DNA of 15,255 nucleotides, taken from assembly GCA_027596035.1 (NCBI GenBank), contig JADGJA010000554.1, forward strand, positions 1-15,255. The letters are read 5' to 3'. Below are positions 7,542 to 14,420 of this stretch, in pieces (position 1 is the first letter of the stretch; each line of letters begins with the position of its first letter). The notes under the pieces were generated by a model. The model saw only the letters and a list, made by a program, of their open reading frames with translations. It was not told the origin of the DNA and made no database searches. The translations under genes and the position numbers were made by a program. Source of the stretch: Thoreauomyces humboldtii (Eukaryota > Chytridiomycota > Chytridiomycetes > Spizellomycetales > Powellomycetaceae).

Positions 7542-7723
7542 GTAGGAGCTAGACACTTCGTGTTTCCTAATCGGCGTATTGCTGATCTGATCTTGCCAGT
7601 TCTTACAAGACCCGCTCGCTAAGACCGTCCGCCTCAACGTCCTTCGGCCCTCGACATCATCAGCATCAGTTGCGGCTGTGGACCCCTGCACTTGCCGACT
7701 AACCGCTTACTCGGGGTCGTGCT

Positions 7724-8020
7724 GTGGCCGGGGATCTTGGTCCGCGGGTACCAAGCAACCACGCCGTCAACCAGGAGCTGAGGCGTCTCCAAACTTACCT
7801 CTCGCTCAAAGGTCAAAAGGCCTTTATCCGTCGGGCGCAAGACCGAGGAATAATCAGCGACGGACAAGGGATTGTGGGATGGCTCCTCCGCCGCCACCGT
7901 TCACACGGGCCGACAACCTGCAGCGTCACGCCGAGACACACTACCAAGCAACCACTGTCGTCAACCAGGAGTTGGAGCGTCTCCAGCTTTACCTCGCGCA
8001 CAAAGGTCGAAAAACCATAA
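7724..8020 (+). CDS. Winged-helix-like domain, unit 2 (incomplete or unspliced frame)
   Basis: The frame is open here without an ATG. The core reads SNHAVNQELRRLQTYLSLKG, KAFIRRAQDRGIISDGQG, IVGWLLRR. It shares with units 1 and 3 the DNA leader ACCAAGCAACCAC, which may be the remains of a 3' splice site. After WLLRR the frame loses protein character and unit 3 takes over in another frame. An exon may begin near 7748. A pyrimidine-rich acceptor (TTGCCAG, about 7600) upstream fits an intron after unit 1's stop, but the full model is not resolved. Confidence 0.4.
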   Translation: MAGDLGPRVPSNHAVNQELRRLQTYLSLKGQKAFIRRAQDRGIISDGQGIVGWLLRRHRSHGPTTCSVTPRHTTKQPLSSTRSWSVSSFTSRTKVEKP

Positions 8021-8040
8021 TTCCCCTTGCTGACGCCTGA
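7879..8040 (+). CDS. Winged-helix-like unit 3, truncated, preceded by half of a C2H2-like finger
   Basis: From ATG 7879 the frame gives 53 residues: MAPPPPP, then FTRADNLQRHAETH, then YQATTVVNQELERLQLYLAH and KGRKTIIPLADA with stop TGA. The part F-T-R-A-D-N-L-Q-R-H-A-E-T-H fits the second half of a C2H2 zinc finger (Phe, Leu and both His in register), but the Cys pair is replaced by prolines. The winged-helix-like part matches units 1 and 2 up to KGRKT and then ends early, without the I.R....G.I half. It looks like a decaying or shuffled unit. Confidence 0.4.
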   Translation: MAPPPPPFTRADNLQRHAETHYQATTVVNQELERLQLYLAHKGRKTIIPLADA

Positions 8041-8146
8041 ACGACCACCAGCTGAGGCGGTTAAGGACTATAGGTTTCAGCTACGGCTGAATCACCTTAC
8101 TGGGACCATTTTATTTATTTCTCTATTTTATTTATTGATTAGCAAT

Positions 8147-8347
8147 ATGTATCTTGGTCCAAATCTCCGTACTCTGTCTGCTATTCTCGTACTCTTGTAT
8201 CCATTTGCAACCGCGTTCGGCGTCGGGGAAGGACGTCTCACCACCATTCCTAACTGCGAAGGCAACTCCATCCGTCGCGAATTAGAAGTCAGGATGTTCA
8301 ATCAAGGAACCAGGAAGCCAAAGGATCTCAACCGACCGAATGACTGA
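8147..8347 (+). CDS. Candidate small secreted protein
   Basis: ATG 8147 opens a 66-residue frame. The N terminus MYLGPNLRTLSAILVLLYPF followed by ATAFG has the layout of a signal peptide: a basic residue at 8, a hydrophobic core about 10-20, and a likely cut after ATA (residue 23). The mature part, about 43 residues, is polar and basic, with one Cys at 37 and a C-terminal RKPKDLNRPND. The frame is open upstream to 8027, but the AT-rich stretch at 8108-8146 (repeated TTTATT) looks like promoter/leader rather than coding, which favours this start. It lies just downstream of the winged-helix units. A single Cys is unusual for fungal effectors, which often carry several. Chance cannot be excluded at this length. 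Confidence 0.4.
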   Translation: MYLGPNLRTLSAILVLLYPFATAFGVGEGRLTTIPNCEGNSIRRELEVRMFNQGTRKPKDLNRPND

Positions 8348-8559
8348 CGTACGGTTGTACGAGGCGGTCCACGGGAAGGAAGGATGACGAGAAAGGCATG
8401 ATTCATGACGCACGTTTCTGACCGAGATGGGTTGGAAAGGGCATAGCAGGCTCAATTGACCATAAAAAGTTTACGGAAGACAGTGGGAATGACATTTGGC
8501 AGTAAAGTTACGGGTTCCCGAGGATCACTTCAACTTTCTTCGTTCCATTATTTTCTTCC
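8348..8559. other. Intergenic gap between convergent genes
   Basis: Lies between the 3' ends of the small secreted candidate (+) and the F-box-like gene (-). No frame, repeat or clear signal was noted, apart from moderately AT-rich stretches (about 8460-8560) that could hold 3' ends. Confidence 0.4.
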
Positions 8560-9639
8560 CTATCCTCCACGCAAGTCCAACTGAACATCCCTCACAGCAC
8601 CCGTTAGCAGGGGACCGTCGGGGGGCAAGTCGAAGTAGCTGAGAATCTTCGACTCCCTCTCGTAGACTGCGAACCGAATCTGCCTTCCGTTGGATCGCTG
8701 CGGTCCATGTGTCAACTGGTCAATCGAGACATCTTTGAGCACCACGTATCCCTCTCCCGGGATCAAGTTCACCGTCTTGCCCGCCATGGCCGTGTGGATG
8801 TGCCCAGTGGCGTCGGTCGCGGTTCTGAAGAACCAAGGAGATCGATTCTGGGGATGCAGGCCACAAAGCCTCGGTTCATTCTTCTGAAGTGTGTCATACA
8901 TAGGAAAATTGGTTCCTTCCTCTGCAAAGTCGAGTACTTCCAAGGTCAGGGCATTTGTTGTTATCGGGTGGTTGTCGATAAAGAATTTTCCCAGGAGTGC
9001 GACGAAACGAAGCGGTTCCACATGCGGGTTCTGGAGGAGATTGGATATGCGCCAATGCGAACAGGGAAAGTGGTCGGAGCAGTTCAGGAGGGCTGCTTGA
9101 GCCAGCAAAATTGCGTTGCGTGGGAGACCGTAGATTGTGGATCGGAAGGCGCGAGACGTGAAGATGAGGGAACGGAAAGTGACATAGTCGAGTTTGGAGA
9201 CCACAGCTGGCCAGATGTAGTCAATAATGAGACCGAGTACTCCTGAAAGAATGAGGGGCGAGGTCTGGGGAGACGTAGAGTAGATGACAGCCGCGTGAGT
9301 CGAAAAGGGATCGTCGTCATCGTCGTTGCTGTGGAGCGAAAAGGCATCGTCCAGCGACTTGAGCGGTTCGACCACGTGAGGGTTCTGGAGCAGATGGGGA
9401 AGACAGCGATGCGACAGAGGTAGACGGCCGTCGTAGTTGTGATTAATCAGAGCTGCTTGAGCCAGCATGAGTGCATTGCGTCGGCGACCGTAGACTGTGG
9501 ATCGGAAGGCGCGAGATGTGAAGATGAGGGAACGGAAAGTTTGGTAGTCGAGGCTGTAGATGACGGTGGGCCAGATGCAGTCAACAATGAGACCGAGTAT
9601 TTCGGGAGGAGCGATAGCGAGCGCGGCCTGGCGAGACAT
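8560..9639 (-). CDS. F-box-like protein with an internally duplicated N-terminal domain
   Basis: This is the clearest gene in the window: 359 residues, single exon, stop at 8560-8562. The first ATG of the open frame is at 9639 (MSRQAALAIAPPEILGLIVD); the frame extends upstream only from a TTG. Residues 10-88 (PPEILGLIVDCIWP, TFRSLIFTSRAFRS, LAQAAL, LLQNPHV.EPL) recur at about 131-213 (LSGVLGLIIDYIWP, TFRSLIFTSRAFRS, LAQAALL, LLQNPHVEPL). PPEIL..I...........FRSLIFTSRAFRS resembles an F-box, the motif that binds Skp1 in SCF ubiquitin ligases, but the Skp1 contact is inferred, not shown. An acidic linker (NDDDDD) separates the repeats. The C-terminal 140 residues (PGEGYVVLKDVSIDQL, RQIRFAVYERESKILSYFDL) match nothing I know. 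It is a tandem duplication fused in frame: copy 2 keeps a fossil of copy 1's start region. Confidence 0.85.
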   Translation of the reverse strand: MSRQAALAIAPPEILGLIVDCIWPTVIYSLDYQTFRSLIFTSRAFRSTVYGRRRNALMLAQAALINHNYDGRLPLSHRCLPHLLQNPHVVEPLKSLDDAFSLHSNDDDDDPFSTHAAVIYSTSPQTSPLILSGVLGLIIDYIWPAVVSKLDYVTFRSLIFTSRAFRSTIYGLPRNAILLAQAALLNCSDHFPCSHWRISNLLQNPHVEPLRFVALLGKFFIDNHPITTNALTLEVLDFAEEGTNFPMYDTLQKNEPRLCGLHPQNRSPWFFRTATDATGHIHTAMAGKTVNLIPGEGYVVLKDVSIDQLTHGPQRSNGRQIRFAVYERESKILSYFDLPPDGPLLTGAVRDVQLDLRGG

Positions 9640-9650
9640 GGAGTACGGTA
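9273..9650 (-). repeat. 363 bp-period duplication inside the F-box-like gene
   Basis: The DNA around the start codon (CATCTACCGTACTCCATGTC, minus strand near 9639) reappears 363 bp downstream as CATCTACTCTACGTCTCCCC near 9276, where ATG has become ACG. Similarity continues through the F-box-like repeat to GAACCGCT. 363 is 121 codons, so the frame is kept. Confidence 0.85.
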
Positions 9651-10219
9651 GATGATTCCGCTTCGGAAATGGGAATGGCGGGGGAATGGGGACCAACGCC
9701 GAGGGGAAAAGTGCCTTCCGGTATAGGTGAAGCGGCTTGCCGAGGTCCGATCATCCAGACACAGAACCCTCACCTGTCGAGAGCAAGGCATGACTCACTT
9801 TCATTGGAAAATAAACTGTTTTCTTGAACACTCCGTTCGTTTCTGCTCTCTTCACTGATGCATGCGAAGCGTGCGCACGGTCCACCCTCCATGGCATCCG
9901 CAACCTTGTACCTGGTCTGATCTCGGGAAACCCTTGATTCTAGGAGTTTTGGACAGTACCCGTGTCCGCTGAAGCTCTAGCTGAAGCTTGCGGCTTTGAG
10001 CTTTTGGCATTCAGGACAGAGACACTGTCGGTACTTTGATTGGGGATGGGTGACATGTCAAACGGAGTCTCATCGCTAGCCCATGATAACGCCGCGTGGC
10101 TTTTTTTTTCTCTCTCTCAGACCACGGAGTTTTCCGTTTTCCTCCTTTTCAGCAACGTATTTACGGTATGTCATGAACTACGGTACGCGCATGATACCTT
10201 GCCGGAGGAAAACGATCCT
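9640..10219. other. Upstream region of the F-box-like gene; no firm gene
   Basis: On the minus strand a CCAAT element (9804-9808, ATTGG on plus) and an AP-1/Gcn4-type TGACTCA (9791-9797) lie about 155-170 bp upstream of the F-box-like ATG. A plus-strand frame 10040-10243 (MGMGDMSNGVSSLAHDNAAW) crosses a T9 and CT run ending CTCTCAG (about 10119), which looks more like a 3' splice site or simple sequence than coding. No gene is called. Confidence 0.35.
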
Positions 10220-10537
10220 CTAACAATCGTTCACTCCCATTAGGTGATAAGACGCGGCGTGCCGAGTCAGCTTACCATGCCAGAATCCCATCGATCCTCC
10301 CTGAGAGTTCGCTGACCGGATTGATGCCTTCAATGCTTGGAGCGGACGTCCTGCAACGCTGCTGGCAAGCGCTTCGAAAAAAGCAATATATGGGTCGTTG
10401 GGTCGTCTGCAGATCCCTCGATGGTCGACGCTATTGATCCAGAGAGATTCAGCTCTATCGACCCGCAGAGATTCAGCTCTATCGGCCCATTTTTTATAGT
10501 GCTGGATGTTTCTGATCTCGTTCGCGTTCGGGTTCAT
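10220..10537 (-). CDS. Hypothetical ORF, 105 residues, or first exon
   Basis: Starts at ATG 10537 (context GAACATGAAC): MNPNANEIRNIQHYKKWADR. It then has AESLRVDRAESLW, translated from an 18 bp repeat, and SSVAGRPLQALKASIRSANS. At GFWHG a donor-like GTAAGC with CTGAC follows (near 10278), so the last ~18 codons may be intron. A plus-strand frame (10337-10849, TTG start) overlaps with ADPSMVDAIDPERFSSIDPQ; which strand is real is undecided. Confidence 0.22.
   Translation of the reverse strand: MNPNANEIRNIQHYKKWADRAESLRVDRAESLWINSVDHRGICRRPNDPYIAFFEALASSVAGRPLQALKASIRSANSQGGSMGFWHGKLTRHAASYHLMGVNDC
10443..10484. repeat. 18 bp direct repeat, 24 bp period
   Basis: AGAGATTCAGCTCTATCG occurs at 10443-10460 and 10467-10484. 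The 24 bp period keeps any reading frame. Confidence 0.9.
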
Positions 10538-10751
10538 GTTCTCGTGTTCCCGGGTTCACCCTTTGGAAAAGTCGACTGCGACCTTTCGACTGCTCTGCCA
10601 CTCTCGTTAGTCTCGCATACATCTGACCACACTTTCAAGTTCGAGATGACCGGTGAGGGCATCGTAAAGCTGCTCCTGTTTTGTGAACAGTTTCTGAGGT
10701 GCAGCCTTTTCTGTCGTACTTGCTTGAAGGTTCGGTATCTAGGTTCAGGAC

Positions 10752-11087
10752 ATGGGCTCTATTGCTTGGGTGGTTCCGCAACCTCACCCTCTGGGGCTCG
10801 CGCATTATCAAGACGAGATATCTTCATACCCTATCGTTCACTTTACTGAGGCGCAGAACCGGGACGAAGCTCTCCAGAGACATCAAAGTAGTATTGTGCT
10901 CATCGCAAAAAGCACCATGGCTCTTTCCGGGCCCGTTTCGGGCCGCCAAGTTGACGGCACCGCCAAACTCCATCAACCCAGTCCGAGATCGGCGTACGAC
11001 TGCAGTATAATAGCGACGTTAATGATAGTCGAGTCGGAGATCAAATACACGAAGAAGCTACCACGAGGGACCACATCAACATCATAA
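10752..11087 (+). CDS. Hypothetical ORF, 111 residues
   Basis: Starts at ATG 10752: MGSIAWVVPQPHPLGLAHYQ, then DEISSYPIVHFTEAQNRDEA and STMALSGPVSGRQVDGTAKL. The second half is less convincing. Near 10974 another plus frame (EIGVRLQYNSDVNDSRVGDQ, IHEEATTRDHINIIRQQGG) looks better, suggesting a small indel. A minus frame here (ATG 11107, MDAALLPYDVDVVPRGSFFV, 44 codons) is an alternative. Unknown family; may be a relic. Confidence 0.22.
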   Translation: MGSIAWVVPQPHPLGLAHYQDEISSYPIVHFTEAQNRDEALQRHQSSIVLIAKSTMALSGPVSGRQVDGTAKLHQPSPRSAYDCSIIATLMIVESEIKYTKKLPRGTTSTS

Positions 11088-11164
11088 GGCAGCAAGGCGG
11101 CGTCCATGGCGAGGGTCGAGGATCGATTTGAGAGCCAGAGTTCTTACTACGTTGGATTGCTACG

Positions 11165-11705
11165 ATGTCCGTCTGGGATTATCAAGCTAGTCTCTCTGTC
11201 CAGAAAGTCTTCTGTTCTTTCTGTCTATGCTTCACTCCTGAAGAATACTTTCGACAAATTCCCGCCGCTAAGGTCACCAGGTGGTCTGAAACAGAATCTC
11301 GTCCGGACAACTGCGAGGAGGTGAAAGCAAGGTCCAGCAAGAGCCTTCATCTTACTGAAGAGAATCACATCGGTGAGAAGCGTTGACAGACGTCGGAGCT
11401 GATGTGGTACAGAATGAGGATGGCTCGGACTTATTTCTATTTCTTTCCTTTTTCTTCTAGTGATCATAGTCAACTCGCTGGCATTTGCCGTCGATCTCGT
11501 CTATACGTGGTCCGAAGCATTGTGCTTCATATCTCACCGAGAAAGAAGTGCTCATGATTCCACGAACCGCTTCCTTGAGAAGTCCAGCATAATTCAACCA
11601 CATTGCTTGCAGCGGGCGGAGATGGCGACGACAACGGCGTCATCCCTAATGTCTCTGACGAAGAGATTCAGACGAAAGAAGTTGGCAATCGCGAGGGGCT
11701 ACTGA
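11165..11705 (+). CDS. Possible two-exon gene, hypothetical
   Basis: Exon 1 (11165-11372) reads MSVWDYQASLSVQKVFCSFC, then LCFTPEEYFRQIPAAKVTRW and ending LHLTEENHI. The intron 11373-11460 (88 nt) starts GTGAGA, contains TTGAC, and ends in a long pyrimidine run TTTCTTCTAG. Exon 2 (11461-11705) joins in phase: VIIVNSLAFAVDLVYTWSEA, LCFISHRERSAHDSTN, to a basic tail RFRRKKLAIARGY. Total 150 residues. From about 11603 a second plus frame is strikingly protein-like (DDNGVIPNVSDEEIQTKEVG, IRPVSNASIPSVTDD). A further intron from GTGCTC (about 11550) to TTGCAG (about 11614) would join to it in phase. So exon 2 may be shorter and the gene longer. No domain recognised. Confidence 0.35.
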
Positions 11706-12350
11706 TCAGACCCGTGTCGAACGCCAGCATACCATCGGTCACGGACGACAGCTGGGTGTCGGCTACGATCACCGTGACACTAGAACAGTGGGTTTTCGTG
11801 AACCTGGAAGGGAAGGCGCTCATCCAGGACAGCAGCAACCACTCGACATCTTTTTGAATCTTTTTGAGCCGCCCAATGATCAGCTCCTTCACGCCATCAC
11901 GTTTTCGATCCTCCACGCATCTGGGACCCAACGGCCTTCTGAGCACCGTGACGAGACGTGGAAGAGATTCCTTCGAGATGACGCTCCAATGGATCTACTT
12001 ACTACAATCTGAGAACAAAGAATCTCTCTGGAACATCGACGTCAATCCAGCTCACTAGTACGAACCATGCGAAGATGCAGTCACATGGTTCAATCAGTCT
12101 TGCCTCCGGCTCATCCGCCATCTCAGGTACCCTGAAGGATCCAGAACAGTGCATGTGTCGGAAAGTCGCCGTGTCTTCCTCCACAACAGTCAAGAAGCCT
12201 GAAACCCAACCTCACAGGTTCCGATCTACGAGGACCGACCCAGGGCAATGCCAAAAAAGTCTGGAGCAGAGACGACGGACCAGCGCTCCACAACGGTACT
12301 CAAGAGCGATGGGACAGCTTCGGCGGTAGATGGCAGCTACGACGATGGCT
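11615..12350 (+). pseudogene. Continuation of the above gene or a separate relic
   Basis: Successive plus-strand frames look coding but do not join cleanly. 11615-11840: GVIPNVSDEEIQTKEVG, VTLEQWVFVNLEGKALIQD. After a shift, about 11848-12012: LDIFLNLFEPPNDQLLHAIT, ETWKRFLRDDAPMDLLTTI. A third frame, 11960-12348: WIYLLQSENKESLWNIDVNP, TAG, YEPCEDAVTWFNQSCLRLIR, HLRYPEGSRTVHVSESRRVF, TGA, QVPIYEDRPRAMPKKSGAE, SAVDGSYDDG, TAA. Two of the frames overlap, so one may be chance. On the minus strand a consensus GTAAGT near 12004 is an alternative signal. Most consistent with a gene broken by shifts and nonsense changes; identity unknown. Confidence 0.3.
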
Positions 12351-12920
12351 AAGGATGCTCCATCCCGGTCGTGGCCGCATGCTCGTGGTGACCACCCTGA
12401 GTCCTTGCTTCCGAAGCGTCAAACACCGGCGATCGTTGGCCTTCGAAGGGATCCTCGGAAAGGCGGAGCTCTTCTAGCTTCGTCACAGACAGCACGCGGA
12501 CGACTGAGCCAAAGACGACGGAAGCTCACGCACCCCCCTTCGACCCGATCGGTTTCCCAGCCAGAAATCCATCCGAGAAGCAAGAACCCCTTTTTGGACA
12601 ACATGATGAAACCTCGAGAGTGCTCTAATGAGGCACCCCTCAGGTTGCCGCACCTTCCCTCCGCGTACCTTTGGTACCCCACTGCCCGCACGCTCTCGAC
12701 CCTCCCCGACCTGGTGCGCAAAGGACTCGGACTCTTCCCCCAAAGCGATGCAGAGTGCTGCGACGTGGCGAACCATGGCAAGACTTTCCCACCGATTATC
12801 AGGAAGATACCTGTGCTGCCGTTACCTTGGAGCCATTCGCACGAACCATACCATTCTTTCCACACTCTCTCCCCGCCATTGCCCACAACTCTCGCTCACT
12901 TCCCGACCAAAACAAGATAA
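12330..12920 (+). CDS. Long open frame of doubtful coding value
   Basis: ATG 12330 opens 196 codons. The product is rich in Arg, Ser, Pro and Leu (for example RGRLSQRRRKLTHPPSTRSV) with no recognisable domain. A 155-codon minus frame (12886-12419) and a 158-codon plus frame (12628-13104) overlap it, typical of low-stop, GC-richer DNA. Included because it is the longest ATG-started plus frame here. Confidence 0.18.
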   Translation: MAATTMAKDAPSRSWPHARGDHPESLLPKRQTPAIVGLRRDPRKGGALLASSQTARGRLSQRRRKLTHPPSTRSVSQPEIHPRSKNPFLDNMMKPRECSNEAPLRLPHLPSAYLWYPTARTLSTLPDLVRKGLGLFPQSDAECCDVANHGKTFPPIIRKIPVLPLPWSHSHEPYHSFHTLSPPLPTTLAHFPTKTR

Positions 12921-12948
12921 AGGGGACGGAACGGCGACACGTAGTGAT

Positions 12949-13227
12949 TTATGTAAAAACAAGAAAAAGGGAGGGTGGCCGACGTGTGCTGTAATGGATG
13001 CTCGAGGTAGGTGCGAGGTGACGACGAAGGACGAGACCGGGAGAGGAAAAGTCGAGGTAGACGTGAATGGCGACGATGACGATCAAGAAGGACAGGAATG
13101 GTGATGGATGCTTGCGGATCCGACCTTGATAGTAGCGTCGACTTGAGGAAGGGAAGGAGGAGGGGACCTTGTTTCCGGTGGAGAGGATGACGCACATGGA
13201 GGGAAGGAGGTTGAGGATCGAGTTCAT
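12949..13227 (-). CDS. Hypothetical small protein with one membrane-like segment
   Basis: ATG 13227 opens 92 codons: MNSILNLLPSMCVILSTGNK, RRYYQGRIRKHPSPFLSF, then a hydrophobic run LSFLIVIVAIHVYLDF (about 45-60). Two-fold codons end mostly in C, as in the better exons, although the strand is CT-rich and this alone favours C. It begins 39 bp after the stop of the winged-helix/polyQ gene on the same strand, too close for an independent promoter. It may be 3' untranslated sequence or an alternative 3' exon of that gene. Confidence 0.28.
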   Translation of the reverse strand: MNSILNLLPSMCVILSTGNKVPSSFPSSSRRYYQGRIRKHPSPFLSFLIVIVAIHVYLDFSSPGLVLRRHLAPTSSIHYSTRRPPSLFLVFT

Positions 13228-13266
13228 GTCACGGCCGGTGGCAAAAGGAACGGAAGATATACCTGA

Positions 13267-13353
13267 TTAGATGGAGAGGTCCATGAATTCTTCCTCGACT
13301 TTGTACAGGTTCTCGTTCTCCTCGTCATCTTCCGTCAGGTCGATGATGTCGTG

Positions 13354-13384
<31 letters not shown>

Positions 13385-13820
13385 TGCTGCGGCTGCTGCG
13401 GCTGCTGCTGCTGGTGGTGGTGGTGCGGCTGCTGCTGCTGGTGGGGGTGGTGCTGCTGCTGCTGCTGGTGGTGTTGCTGCTGCTGCTGCAAAGGTCGTCG
13501 AGACCCTGATAAGTGGAAAGGAAAAGAGGAAGTCAATGGAACGACCATAGATAGCTTCAAAGTCTTGCAAAAAACAGGAGTTGACAAGTACCTCGTCCGC
13601 GTCCTCGTCCTCGTCCGCCCCGCCCCCCTCCCAAATACACCATGCGACCGACGAGGGAGATGTGGCCGTCGTGTTGCATTCGGTGGAGTAATTTCGAGCG
13701 TTTCGTGTTTGACAGGAGCGGAAGCGATTGCCTGAGCGCGATGTTGACTTCTCGTCTTGGGAGTTCGCCGCCGTGGGGACTGAGGATTGACGTGATGATT
13801 TGCGTGTCAAGGGAGGACAT
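13267..13820 (-). CDS. Winged-helix-like, Arg-Gly, polyGln/His protein ending in a SUMO-interacting motif (two exons)
   Basis: Exon 1 is 13820-13592, exon 2 13505-13267, with an 86-nt intron (donor GAG|GTACTT, TTGAC branch-like site, acceptor TTATCAG) that joins in phase. The product is 155 residues. Residues 7-63 (ITSILSPHGGELPRREVN, LRQSLPLLSN, KRSKLLHRMQ, DGHISLVGRMVYL) have a helix-helix-helix-wing pattern, inferred winged helix. Residues 64-78 are GGGRGGRGRG-type; 82-127 are Gln/His with a few Pro; 130-139 are IIDLTEDDEE, a textbook SUMO-interacting motif (hydrophobic core plus acidic flank). The tail is acidic and ends FMDLSI. ATG 13820 is chosen over ATG 13880 because a TATAAAAG lies at 13893-13886, leaving a ~35 nt leader. 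I infer a nuclear, SUMO-responsive nucleic-acid-binding role. A near copy of exon 1 is at 1-384. Confidence 0.65.
13352..13490 (-). repeat. CAG/CAC codon repeat encoding the Gln/His tract
   Basis: Imperfect trinucleotide repeat (CTG, TTG, GTG and CGG on the plus strand). Interruptions by CAA, CAC and CCG codons would slow slippage. It is likely to vary in length between strains. Confidence 0.95.
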
Positions 13821-13885
13821 GGTTTGGAAAGGACTGTGGGAAGAGATGGAAAAGAAGAAGACGGGGGGGGAGCGGGCCATACTGC

Positions 13886-13893
13886 CTTTTATA
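13886..13893 (-). promoter_or_regulatory. TATA box of the winged-helix/polyQ gene
   Basis: TATAAAAG on the minus strand, 66 nt before the chosen ATG at 13820. This spacing fits a TATA box with a short leader. Confidence 0.6.
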
Positions 13894-13989
13894 AGACGAC
13901 TGAGGGAGAGGGACGCACAGCCTGAAGAAGGAGACGAAAGAAGAAAAAAGGGGAAACCAAAAAGAGGGGACGGATACCATCAGCACCAA

Positions 13990-14066
13990 GGGAAGCAGCA
14001 GGGAGCACAGCAGGGAGCACAGCAGGGAAGCAGCAGGGAAGCAGCAGGGAAGCAGCAGGGAAGCAG
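13990..14066. repeat. GGGAAGCAGCA / GGGAGCACAGCA minisatellite
   Basis: About seven units of 11-12 bp: one GGGAAGCAGCA, two GGGAGCACAGCA, then four or so GGGAAGCAGCA units. The mix of 11 and 12 bp units breaks any fixed reading frame. Confidence 0.9.
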
Positions 14067-14106
14067 CGGCGGGATGGGAAGACATGGGGGTGCCACCCTG
14101 TCCGGT

Positions 14107-14180
14107 CGCTCTCTCTCCGTCACTCTCTCCGTCACTCTCTCCGTATCTCTCCGTATCTCTCTGACTCTCTCTCGCAATCT
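14107..14180. repeat. CT-rich tandem repeat (CCGTCACTCTCT units)
   Basis: Repeats of CCGTCACTCTCT, then CCGTATCTCT, then CTCTCT runs. A pyrimidine-rich strand upstream of the plus-strand gene candidate. Confidence 0.8.
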
Positions 14181-14420
14181 CTGTCACGCTCCATCTCCCA
14201 CGTGTCTCGATCCGCCTCCCTCCCTCCCCGTTCTCGCGATCTCCTCCCCTCCTCCCTCTCTTGCCCGCCCTTGGAAAGTGTCGTTCCCGATCGATGCGTC
14301 GGGGGTCTCGACCTCTCTTGGACCCCCGTTCTCTGGGGCTGGGTCCCCTGGTCGCCCGTGGGAACTTTTCTTGAGCCTTCTCACTTGGGCCCTTTCACCA
14401 CGCCAGAACGTTCATCCTAG

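Larger units (their letters stand above)
13894..14420. other. Intergenic region with purine-rich and pyrimidine-rich minisatellites
   Basis: Upstream of the minus-strand winged-helix/polyQ gene. A 285-codon plus frame (13642-14499) crosses it, but it is antisense to that gene's exon 1 and then translates the two minisatellites (KQQGAQQG, LSVTLSVTLSV). I regard it as open because of low complexity. Confidence 0.5.

Noticed and set aside
7245..7691. 148-codon minus-strand frame over the plus-strand winged-helix unit 1
   Set aside because: The substitution pattern between units 1 and 2 favours the plus frame, and the plus product aligns with the other copies.
8707..9246. 179-codon plus-strand frame
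   Set aside because: Antisense shadow of the F-box-like gene.
12419..12886. 155-codon minus-strand frame
   Set aside because: Gly/Arg-rich, no splice or promoter support, and overlaps two long plus frames; likely chance in a stop-poor stretch.
13271..13735. Plus-strand frame rich in Cys (poly-Cys, poly-Trp)
   Set aside because: It is the antisense reading of the CAG/CAC repeat; the minus frame gives a coherent protein with a SUMO motif and matching intron.
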